Shown piece by piece: positions 24,168-34,844 of a stretch of DNA of 64,000 bases (its first letter is position 1; each line of letters opens with the position of its first letter). Both the position numbers and the translations under genes were made by a program. The notes under the pieces were generated by a model that saw only the letters and a list, made by a program, of their open reading frames with translations, had not been told where the DNA came from and did no database searches. The stretch is taken from the NCBI GenBank assembly GCA_027972325.1, contig JAPMOS010000001.1, forward strand, positions 529,001-593,000. The letters are read 5' to 3'. This stretch comes from Paratrimastix pyriformis (taxonomy: Eukaryota > Preaxostyla > Paratrimastigidae).

Positions 24168-26113
24168 TTATTCTGAAGCAGCGGGAACTCCAACGACGTG
24201 GCAGGGGCGTCCGGCGAGTGCCTCCATGGCCAGGCCCAGGTCGTCGGCAAGCTTGCGGCCCCGTCGGAGGAGCCGCTGGAGGTTCTCCGTCTCGCGGGCG
24301 AGTGTGGCCTGAGCCTCCCGGCCCAAGTCGGCCATCTGCTCGGCTCTGCGCACCATCCGTTGGCTGTGCTCGCGGGACTGCTCCAGCTCGGCCGTGATGC
24401 GCTCCGTGTACCTGCCCGGAGAGGGTCGCCCCGTTGATTTCGAAGGGGGTGCTGGGCAGACCTTTGCGAACTCTTCATGAGGAGCAGCTGTTCGAGGCGC
24501 CTCTCGTGGAGGGCGCTCAGACACCGCTGGATGGCCGCCCGCATGGGGGCCAGCACGGCAGGCCCCGCGAGGACGTCCGAGGCGTCGGCGCTCGCCGAGG
24601 GGCCGCTTTGCCGGACGGATTTCGTGAGGAGGGAACTGCTGATCAGGGCGGCCGCCTGGGAATCGCCCATCTCCATCTGGCGCTGCTCGAGGAAGCAGAG
24701 CAACTGGGAGATCCACACACAGGCAGGGGGGATGAGACGGGGAGGGAGGGGGGCTAGAGCTGGCGACACAAACCTCGAGGAGATCGCTTTCCAGGGCGCG
24801 CCGGGTGCGGGGCGCCCCCAGCCGAACGACAATGTCCGAGCCGCCCTCGCCGGCCAGCTCGCCGCTCTCGACCTCGACGACCCCGCCCGCCAGCAGTGGG
24901 CCGGCCGACGATGGGACCGCTTCGCCCGCAGGGACAGCCCCAGCGGCGGCTCCATCGTCCCAGCTCATGAGCAGGTTGGGGTCGGTGAGGTCGCCCCAGT
25001 CGATCTGCAATGCGGCGCCGTCACTGCCCCCCTGAGCGGAAGGGGCGGTCGTGTCAGCGGCGGTGACAGAGTCGGCGCTGGCGGGGAGGTCGGATGGGGG
25101 AGGAGCCTCAGTCGAAGAAGACACCACCTCAAGGATGGCCGGGGATGCCGATGGCTCCGAGGGCGGGGCGGCTGGTGGCTGTGGGGCGGCGAGGTACTTC
25201 TCCAGGGTGGTCGGGTCGAGAGCCAGCACTTCGGCCAGGATGGGCAGAGGGGCCTCGACGGGCCCACTCGTGTCGCTGCCGTGACGGCTGATGTGGGTGA
25301 CACAACCGCGGTACATGCTGACCGCCTTTCGGAGAGACTCGTCATCGACAAGAGTCTTCAAGAACTTGGCGAGCATGGAAGGGAGGGCCGGCAGCTGGGC
25401 AACGAGTTCGGCCTTGAGGTCGGCGCGGCCCTGGGGGTGTGGAAGTGTGAGGTGTGAGCCGCGCACACGAGCGCAGTAATCGATCGGCCGACCTGGACGC
25501 CCATTTCGCCGCAGTCGCGCTCGAACTGCTTCTCGTAGCGCTTCGAGGCGGAGAGGGCCTCGTCCTCTTTGCGGCGCAGTTCCTCGATTTCACGAACCTG
25601 TTTCGCGAGAATCTTGCGTTGTGCTGGCCTGCAAAAACAGCACCAGCGAGATAGAAACTCGGAGAACGGAAAGCGGATGACAGACAGATCAGCAGAGATG
25701 AGCGAGGTGAGCCGCTGGGCGGAATCACCAAGATGAAGGTTGCTTTTTGTGTATGCCTTCATGAGAGTGCTCCATTCACGAACAATGGGGTCTGTGAACG
25801 ACCCAATTAAAGTCTTTTGCGGGTTTTTCTCGCGTAAAATATCGAAAATATGCATGCAATCAAAATAGGTCAGGCTGTCCTTCTCCTGAGCGGTCTGTTC
25901 AAACTCGGGGAAGGTTGGAAGTTGGTCGATTGCAGTTGACAATTTCGCACGCATCTCCTGAAGATCATGTGGGAAAGAAGAGGCCAACTTTCGATTTTCA
26001 ACCAACCAAGTATACACATTTTGATAAGCAATATCAAGGGGTTGTCCCTTGGCAAGTTGTGTAGTTGCGGCCTGTGCGGGAGCAGCAGGCGTTGTTCGGA
26101 AGCGAAGGGCCAT
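24168..26113 (-). CDS. CDK5RAP3: C53 / CDK5RAP3, UFM1-pathway ER-phagy receptor
   Basis: In animals and plants C53 bridges the UFL1-DDRGK1 ligase at the ER with ATG8. It starts at MALRFRTTPAAPA. The N-terminal helical domain reads QPLDIAYQNVYTWLVENRKL, YFDCMHIFDILR, GSFTDPIVREWSTLMKAY and aligns with human C53 (TSKLLDWLVDRRH, YFHCLRILDLLKG, RMKDWQEIIALYE). Three introns (GTCGGC, GTTTGTG, GTCTGC) are removed cleanly. The disordered middle carries one clear shuffled ATG8-interacting motif, LQIDWGDLTD, plus a second possible one, LMSWDDG; human C53 has several IDWG motifs. The C-terminal coiled coil runs from ERITAELEQSREHSQRMV to LADDLGLAMEALAGRP and ends CHVVGVPAASE, like human GRPVNLMGTSL. 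Stop TAA at 24168-24170. Confidence 0.92.
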
Positions 26114-26237
26114 GCCGCCGCACAAAACACGACACGAGAGATAGACGGAAGATCCGGGGGTCGCACAACGAATTCGCCGGAGTTCGTTCGTGTTGTTGGG
26201 GAGGCGGGGGCGAAATAAAGGGTGAAGATACAATTTG

Positions 26238-27513
26238 CTAAAATTGTAGAGGGTGTTGTGTCACCCCGGGACAACCGCAAGTGGCGAAAAAGACCCTGAA
26301 GTGAGGATCAGCCGAATCGCCCCGGTGCGTCTGATTAAGCAGGGCCTCCAAAACCTTGCTTTGCTCGTGGTGCAACGCTGGGACGCCGAGAAGACAGCCA
26401 CCCCCACCGGCGCCTGTGATCTTCGCCGGAATACCCTGGGTCTTGAGCACGGCTCGGGCCTCTTCGATCCGATCGATGCTGAGGCCAAGAGCGCTCAGCT
26501 GAAGGTGGTTCAACTCAACCAGTGACCCCAAGAGCGTGTCCCGGGCTTCGGATTGGCTCTCAATGAGACGGGCAGCCATGGTGGTGATCGTGTCGATGGA
26601 AGCCAGGATAGGATTGACGACACCTGGTTGGGCAGCCCGGGAGGCGGCCACCTGCTCAACCATCCGCTTGGTCTCGCGCGGGACGCAAGTGTCGACAATG
26701 CACAACTCAAAACCCGTCGAAGCAGATGCACCTTGGAGTGGGCTGCAGCTGGGTTGGCCGGGTTGTGGCGTTTTGCAGAAGACGAAGACACCCCCATAAG
26801 TGGAGCATGTGTTATCGACACCGGAAGGATTCGTGTGCACAAGCCGTTCGCTCTAAGAGGATGATAATAGGCCTCGGAAATGAACCATCGCCACAAACCT
26901 GGTAGGCCCATTGGTTGATCAGCGCCAGCTGATCAGCGCAGAACTCTGCTGCGTGCAGCCCTGAGCATCTGGGGCATTCGGAGAGCGGGATCTTCGCGTG
27001 CCGCTGCGCGGAAGTAAGGAGGGCAGCAGCCAAGGCAACAGCAAAAGAACCGCTGGATCCAAGTCCCGACCCAATTGGGAGCCTGGTACTGACAACCACG
27101 ACCACGGGTTGGGGGTGATCCCGAAAGATGCCCAGAAAAAGGAAGAGGAACGCAACAAGGGCACTAGATCCCGTAGACATGGCACTGGGTTCAGCTTTGC
27201 AGTTGGCCTTCTGTGCCAGACAACGCAAGGCGTCAACCAGAGGGGGATGAACCGCCGATGGCGGATCTATTAACAATTCCGAGAAAGCCGGCTGCCGCAA
27301 GGCGTCTTCAATACAAGAGAGGTCCCAAGTTGCGCTCATGTGAAGGCCCTCGGCGACGAGTGTGACCGAATGTTCCTGGCATTCCCGCACGGTCACGGTG
27401 GTTCTCAGGTCGATGGCGCCAACCAGACACCGATAACCATAGACCACAGCATGCTCGCCAAAGAGAATAGCCTTACCTGGGGCACTGCAGCACGTTGGCC
27501 TCAAACCCGCCAT
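26238..27513 (-). CDS. MVK: Mevalonate kinase (GHMP family)
   Basis: Phosphorylates mevalonate in the cytosolic isoprenoid pathway. Start MAGLRPTCC; motif 1 APGKAILFGEHAVVYG; motif 2 (ATP site) PIGSGLGSSGSFAVALAAAL; then INQWAYQ joined across a roughly 48-bp intron starting GTTTGTGG to SERLVHTNPSGVDNTCSTYG. Motif 3 is AKITGAGGGGCLL. DTCVPRETKRMV matches the DTKVPRSTK segment of the family. All kinase motifs are intact and length (about 410 residues) is normal. The gene is codirectional with C53, with 124 bp between its stop and the C53 start codon. Confidence 0.96.
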
Positions 27514-27681
27514 TGCCGGCCGCTGTCAGCCTCCTGAGCCGCGGAAACTCTCACGCTTTCTTTTTGAACCCTTTCGGGTTTACGTCATTCTCCGGTCCAG
27601 CAATGTTGCTCGTTGAACAAGATGTCGAAGGTCTGGTTGATTTCACATTCACAATCACGTTTGTGTGTGCGCCTAGCTTCG
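27514..27681. promoter_or_regulatory. Divergent promoter region, MVK / Rab23-like
   Basis: Roughly 170 bp of balanced composition between two divergent start codons. An upstream ATGTCGAAG at 27622 followed by a GTCTGG resembles an exon end, but joining it to the Rab exon breaks the frame. Confidence 0.35.
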
Positions 27682-28698
27682 ATGAAGGTCGTTGTTGTGG
27701 GTAATGGTAGTGTGGGCAAGACCAGTCTGATCAAACGGTTCTGCACCAACGTTTTCTCGGATGACTACAAAAAGACTATTGGTGTTGATTTCCTGGAGAA
27801 AGAACTCCAACTTCCCGAGCTTGGTACTTCCGTCCGCATGATGCTCTGGGTCTGCTGCTCCTCGCCAGTGCAGCCCTGCACAACAGCGACTCCTTAGGAT
27901 ACTGCTGGCCAAGAGGAGTTCGACACAATCACCTCGAATTACTACCGCGGTTTGTCGTAAATCCTCTTCTGACAACCTCACCTCTCATTCTGGGGGCAGG
28001 CGCCGATGCCGCCGTTCTGGCTTTCGCCTCGGATAACCGCGACTCGTTCGAAAAGATTCGTTCCTGGTACCAGAAGGTCACCAAGGTCTGCTCCTCCCCC
28101 CTCCCCCAGGGCCCGTCATCCGCCCCGTAGGAGTGCGGCAACATCCCCATGGTGCTCATCCAGAACAAGGTGGATCTGATCGACCAGGCCCAGGTTCGAA
28201 CGTCTGTCTCACCCCCCCCCCCCCCCCCCCTCCCCCCTCCCCATCACATCACCACCTCCTGACCGCACCCCGACCCTCGCACCCCTCTCCCAGCGACGAG
28301 TCGGAGGCCCTTGCGACGGAGCTGAAGGTTCGGCTGTACCGGACCTCGGTCAAGCAGAACCTCAACGTGCAGGAGGTCTTCTCCTTCCTGGCCCAGACCC
28401 ACCTCCAGCGCCGCCAGACCGAGCCCGCCCCGCCTCCCCGCCCCCGGTCGGTCATCCCACAGGCTGTCGCCATCACCCAACCACCCCACCCCCCGACTTT
28501 CCCTCATCGTCTGCATCCCTGGGTGGGGACAATGCAGGTGTGGCCCCACGCGCCGCCGCCCTCCCCGGCCCCGGCGCCGCAGTCGGCCCCGTGAACCTGG
28601 CCCCGGCGGCCCAGCCGCAGACACAGCAGCCCGACGGGCCCGTCGCGGTGGCCCCCACCAAGCGGCGGGGCCACAAGGACACGTGCACCATCATCTGA
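27682..28698 (+). CDS. Rab23-like small GTPase
   Basis: G1 KVVVVGNGSVGKTSLIKRF, then DYKKTIGVDFLEKEL, MLW/DTAGQEEFDTITSNYYRG, ADAAVLAFASDNRDSFEKIR, IPMVLIQNKVDLID and LYRTSVKQNLNVQEVFSFLA. Each aligns with human Rab23 (VVVGNGAVGKSS, DYKKTIGVDFLER, RLMLWDTAGQEEFDAIT, VLVQNKIDLLD, FYRTSVKEDLNVNEVF). Introns start GTCTGC, GTTTGTC, GTCTGC and GTTCGA; one contains a C run (28211-28232). The Pro/Gln-rich tail ends TKRRGHKDTCTII, a CaaX-type prenylation box. The last splice junction (near 28450-28540) and therefore part of the tail is uncertain. Rab23 acts in endosomal and ciliary trafficking in animals. Confidence 0.87.
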
Positions 28699-29191
28699 GA
28701 GCCCGCCGGGGCTTCCATCCCTGGGGGGCCGCACCCCCCCCCCCCCCCCCACTCAGCTCCTTCCCGTCAGCCTCCCTCTGGACTTTCTCTGGCCCCCACC
28801 CGGAAGCCCGCGCTCCCTGCCCCCCATCATATAACAGGGCGTGACTTCCCGGCGGCCGGCCGACTTGTTGTTGTTGGATGATCGTTTTGGTTGGCCTTGC
28901 TTGGCCTCCCCTGTTCACTGCCCCTGCCCTCCATCCCCCGCTCTCCGCTCTCCATCCTCTGCCCTCCATCCCTTGGCTTTTTCATCGTTGGGCCGCGCAG
29001 TTCGTGGCTGGTTGTCCCGCTGCCTGGGCGGATGTGGCGGATGTCCCCCCACGTCTCCTCCTCCTGCTCTGCGCATCGCTGCTCTCAGGTGCCCCCCAGA
29101 TGTCGAACGGGGCGCAAATATCGCAGCGATGCGCTCGTTGTTCCGGGGAGCGGAAAAGGGCAGGCCAAGGGCGGTGTGGCTGCACTTTCCT
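28699..29191. other. Convergent intergenic region (Rab23-like / SET gene)
   Basis: About 490 bp between convergent stop codons. Contains a C run at 28733-28750 and GC-rich text; no gene, RNA or repeat element recognised. Confidence 0.4.
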
Positions 29192-31833
29192 TTAGGCGGG
29201 GCTGTGGTGGTGGTGGTGATGGTGATGGTGATGGTGATGGTGCCGCTCGGCGGAACCGTTCCGTGGGCTGCGGCTTCGCTGCTGCCTGCCGGGCGGGTCG
29301 GGGCCCGGGCGGGAGGGCGGGAGGGCGCCCCCCGTCCGCCCGAAGTGGGGCAGGTCCTGGGGGGGCGGGATGTAGGGGGTGCGCAGGGTGGGCAAAGGCC
29401 GGCTGGCGACGGGGCAGGCGCTCGCCACAGAGGGCGGAGAAATCACCATCCCGGGGGCCGGGGCCGGGGCCGGGGCCGGGGGCTCTGGCCTGGGCGGCGG
29501 CCTGTGGATCGCGGGCGCTGTGGGCGGCGTGGCTGCCGGCGGGGCACGTGCCCATGGCTGCTGCTGCCGGGCTGTGGCCTCGGCGGGCGGAGTGGCGGGC
29601 CGGACAGGCGAGGGCGACGGGCCGCCCGGGGTTGCGGGCAGGCTGGTCGTGGTGGCGCCGGTCGTGGTGGTGGTGGTGGCGGCGGTGGCGGCGGTGGCGG
29701 CGGTGGCGGCGGTGGCGGCGGTGATCGGCCGAGTGGTTGTCACCCCAGCGCCGACACGTGCCTGAGGTTGCTGCTGCTGCGCAGGCCGGGGGGCCGGGGG
29801 CTGGGCCACGCGGCGCCCATCGGGGAATGGCTGGGGTTGGGGCGGGGAAGAGGAGTGTGATGCGGATGCGGATGGCCGCCCGGCCGGAGGGGCAGCGCGG
29901 CGGGATGTCAAGGACCCCGCGGGTGGGGCCGGCTCGGTGGGCAGCTTGGGCGGTGGGGAGGGCCGTGCCGGAGCCGCGACCGACCCGCTGCCAGTAGTGC
30001 CGGCTGCCCTGCCCGGAACGGCACGGCGAGCCGGCGGCCGGGGCGGGGGCTGGGCCGACAGGACGGGCGGCGGCCGGGGGGCGGCGGGCTGTTGTGTGGA
30101 CTTGGCGGCCGCTGTCGGGTTCCGAGGGGCCGCCGACTGGGGGGGCGGCGCGAACGGGACGGGGCCCGGGATGCCGGTGATCCGTCGAGGGGCCGCGGCC
30201 ACCTTTGGACCCTCCCGTGCCCCGGCGGCTCCGGCAGGAGTCGGGGCGGGGGGGCATGACGGGGGTGGTGGTGGAGGTGGGGATGGCGCAGGGACTGCCG
30301 GGGCGGCAGCCGGGGCAACTGGGGGCTGCTGGTCGCGGGGGGCGACAACCCCGCAGAGGGTGGCCAGGGAGGCGTCGTAGTCCATGCCGCCCTCGTCATC
30401 CTCACCCCAGGTGACAGCCGGCTGCAAGTCGTCCGCCGGGCTGTCAGAGGCCACTGGGCGGGGTGGTGCCGGGGCAGGGGCAGGGGCAGGGGCAGGGGCA
30501 GGGGCAGGGACAGGGGCGGGGGCGGGGGCACCGGCAGGCGAGGGTGGGACGGGGGCGGAAACGGCAGGTGGGCGAGGTGGGATGGTGGTGGCAGAGGGCG
30601 GCGGCGGCGGCCTGGCCGCGGGTCGCGGGGGGCTTGGGGGCGGCCTGTCGGCTCGGCATCCGGGGCGGGGCGGGGTGAGGCCCTCCGAGTACGGCGAGCT
30701 GAGGGGCGAGAGGGGCGGCGGCCGGATCACCGCCTCGGAGGCCCCGAGCGACGGCCCCACGGCGGCGGGTGCAAGTGCAGGTGCAGGTGCGGGTGCAGGC
30801 GCGGACGCAGGTGCGGGTGCGGGTGCGGGTGCAGGTGCGGGCGGGGACCCGGGGACCGGGTCCTGGTCGATGGTCAGCCTGCGGTCGTCGGGGGTCGGGG
30901 CCAGCGCCAGCGGAGAGGAGAAGACCGGACGGGGGGCGGTCCCGGCAAGGGGCGTCGAGGGCCGGTGCGGCGTGGCGGGGGCCGCGGGCGGCGGCGGCGG
31001 CGGCGGCGGCGAGCGGGGTGACGAGGGCGGGCTGAGGCTGAGGCTGAGGCGGCGCGTGCTGGGGATCGGGGCCGGGCCGGGCGGCGGCGGGGAGTTCTCG
31101 CCCACGTCCACCCAGGGCTCCACCTCGGGCAGCCCCGGCGGTTCCGCGGGGGCCGGCGCACGGGGGGCAGGCGGGTTCTCCTCGCTGCTGCTTGGGCCCG
31201 CTGGGTGCGCGGGTGAAACGGGCGGCCGGTCAGGTGGGCAAGCTTCCTGCCCCTGGGGTTGCGCCGGAGGCGCGGCATCCGGCGCGGCAAGAGGGGGTGG
31301 GGTCGCGACGTGGGCGGGGGTGGGCGGGGGATCCCCCCCTGATGACGGAGGGAGGCGCTCGGGCCGAACCGAAGCGGCGGGCGCGACGACGACGGGGGCT
31401 GCAGCAGCGTCGTCCCGTGCCGAGACCATCGGGGCGGCAGGGGGGGGTTCCGCGGCCGGAACCACCGCGGGAGGCGCCTCGCGGGCGGGGCGAGGGCCCA
31501 AGGTGGGCGCGTAGCTCGCACCGGCAGCTGGGGGCGGAGCCTCGGTTTCTGTCTCGAGCGGGGGCGGGGCCTGGGTCACAGGGGCGCCGGTGGGCGGGGC
31601 CTGGGCCACAGGGGCGCCGGTGGGCGGGGCCTGGGCCACAGGGGCGCCGGTGGGCGGGGTGCCGGCGGCAGCGGATGCGGGTGGCGCGGTGCCGGATGTG
31701 GACGGCGCAGTGGCGGCGGGCGGCGCCGGATGGGCAGGCGGGGGCACTTCGTCCACCAGAGCCGCCTGGCCCGGGTCCGAGGATGGCGGGCCTGCGGCTG
31801 GCGGTGTGACTTGCTGCCTCGGGTCAGACGGCC

Positions 31834-31893
<60 letters not shown>

Positions 31894-34811
31894 GCAGCGG
31901 CGGCGGCGGCGGCGGCGGCGAGGCGGCGGCAGGCCCGGCGGCCATGGGGGACGGCTGGGTCAGCCCCGCCAGGAGATCCGCGACTGGAGGAACCGCATGA
32001 AGGCATTGTCGGAGGCCGGGGGGGGAGCCGGGGCATGCGGCGGGGGCGGCCGGGGCTGTGGATGGGCTGCGGGGCTCGTCCGGGAGGCGGTGCTGGGTGC
32101 AGGGGTGGACGTCCTCTTCGCTGGGGCTGCGAAATCGGATGGGCGACCGGCGCGGCGGGGGCGCGGACGGCAGGTTGGCGGCGCAGGCGGCCTGTTCGCT
32201 GGGGGCCTGTTCGTTGGGGGCCGGGGCGAGAGTAGGCGAGGCGAGAGTGTCCTCCGCCGGGGGGTGGGAGCGGCTCGTGTCGGGCGGGCCGACTGGGGCT
32301 GGGAGAGCAGGGATCGGCAGCGCTGAAAGCGTCGCAAGGGGCGGGAGCGGGGAAGGTGATGGCGGGGCGGGAGGCAGGGCGGGCGGGAGGGCGGGGTCGC
32401 CCGAAACTGAACCCACAGCAGATGATGGCCGTGACGGGGCCTCTGGGACGGGTGTTGAGGCCGGCGGCGACAGGCTGCCAGGAGAGGCCGAGGCTGGCGG
32501 TGCCGGCGGGATGGGGGGAGACGCCACCTCGACCGGTGGGCCGGCCGGGGGGAGGCTGGCGGCGGGGGAGGGCGGGCTTTCGGCGGGGCCTGCAGGCGCC
32601 CCTCGGGGAGCGGAGGACATCCCCTCGGCCGGCCCGGCCATCGCCGTCTCGGCTGCTGGGGACGACCCGCTCCCGGGTGCCACGTCCACATCGATGGGTG
32701 CCGCCTCGACGGGTGACGCCTCGATGGGTGTCACACTGGCGGGTGTCGCCTCGACGGGTGTCACGCCGGCGGGTGTCGCCTCGATGGGTGTCACAACGGC
32801 GGGTGTCGCCTCGATGGGTGACGCCTCGACGGGTGACGCCTCGATGGGTGACGCCTCGACGGGTGTCGCCTCGACGGGCGCCTCGACGGGTGTCACAACG
32901 GCGGGTGACGCCTCGATGGGTGTCGCAATGGCGGGTGTCGCCTCGATGGGTGACGCCTCGACGGGTGACGCCTCGATGGGTGACGCCTCGACGGGTGTCG
33001 CCTCGACGGGCGCCTCGACGGGTGTCACAATGGCGGGCGTCGCCTCGACGGGTGTCACACTGGCGGGTGTCGCCTCGACGGGTGTCGCCTCTGCGGGCGC
33101 GGCTTCTGCGGGTGCGGGTGCAGTGGGAGTGGGTGCAACAGCGGGTGCCGGCGCCGCGGTGGCGATGGCGGTGGCGACGGTGGGTGTCGAGATGGCAGCT
33201 TCGGTGAGCGCTGGAGCTGGGGCTGGAGCTGGGGCTGGGGCTGGGGCTGGGGTCCGAGGGGAGCGGGCCGCTGGAGGGGCGCCCAGAGCCGGGAGGTTGC
33301 CGCTGGCGGCTGGCTGGTCGGGCTCGTCCTCGATGATGAGCACCTGGCACGGCCACGGGGGCGATCCGGGGCCCCCGCAGGGCGCCGGGCAGGGCAGGGT
33401 GGCCCCACGGACCGCCGGGGCGGCCAGAGCAGCACCACCAGCACCATCAGCAGCGACAGTGCCCTGTTCCTCGGCTGGGGCTGGGGCAGGGGCAGGGGCT
33501 GGGGCCAGGGGCGGCCCAGCGGGCGTGGGTGCAGACGCGGACGCACATTCAGGCCCGGGTGCAGGTGGTGCGGCCGCGGGTTGGAGCGCGGGTTCAAGCG
33601 CAGGCGCAGGCGCAGGCGCAGGCGCAGGCGATGGTTCTGGCGTGGGTTTGGGCGCAGGGGCGGCCGCGGGGGCGGACAGCTCAGGTGTGGGTGCGGAGGC
33701 GGGGGATGCGGGCGCGGCGAGTTCATGGGGAGGCGCGGGTGCTGGTTCTGATGCGAGTTCGGGGTGGGGCGTGCTCGCAGGCGTCTTTGGCGGGGAATCT
33801 GCAGGGGCCGGGGCGCAGCCGCACGATGGGAACGGCGGCGGGATGGGGGCGGGGAGAGCGGGGGGCGGTGAGGCCGGAGGAGGGGAAGCGACGCCAAGCT
33901 GGGGCGTTGCCTGGCCGAGCGGGGGCGAGGGATTCGCGGGACCTGCGGCCGCGGGGCCGGGCGGGGGCTGGGGCGTCTCGGCCGCCGGCGCCTCGAGGGT
34001 GAAGACGAGCGGCTCGGGCAGGCTCAGGGTGGTCGGGGGCGATTCAGTCAGGGTGAAGTCGAGGGGCGGCGGGAGCTCGTCGGGTGGGCTGGCGGCCACC
34101 GGGCGGGGCGCCAGCTCGACGGTCAGGTCGATCACCTCGGGCGGGGGCCGGCCGCACGGGGTGCTGCTGGCCCGGGCGGGGGCCGGAGAGGGGTCTGCAG
34201 GCCCCAGGGTGATGTCGACAAGCGAGAGGTCCGGCATCGGGGGGGGCGGGGGCATTGACGACACCCGGCCGCTGCCCACTTTGCTGCTGCTGCTGCTGTT
34301 GTTGTTGTTCGTGCGGCTGCTGGCGATGGCGGCTGCCGTGGGGGTGGTGGGGACCCGGGACGCTGGTGGGAGCATCGAAAGGACGGGGGGCGGCGAGGGC
34401 AGCACAGGCCGGGGCCTGCCCTTGGCCGGGGTGATGGGGGCCGACTGGGCGCCGGCTGTGGGCGGGGCCGCCCTCGGCTTTGCGGCGGGGACGGCGGGTT
34501 TTGCGGCGGCGGGGGCGGCGGGGGCGGCCTTCTTGGCTGCTGGGACGGCGGGCTTGGCAGAGGAGGCCAGCTGTGGCGGCTTGGCGGGCGGCCTGGGGAC
34601 GGGCGCGCCCGGCTTGGCGGCCGAGGCGGGCGGCTTGGCGGTGGCTCGGGGTTTGGCGGGTCCCACGGGGCGGGGCTTGGCACGGGGGGCCGCCCTGGGC
34701 TTGACGGCCGCCTCGTCGCCATCCTCGCTGCTGCTGCCGCTGCTGCTGTCCTCCTGGCCACTGCTCGACGGGCTGCTGGCGCCGCTTTTGCTGCTGCTGC
34801 TGTTCTTGTCC

Positions 34812-34844
<33 letters not shown>

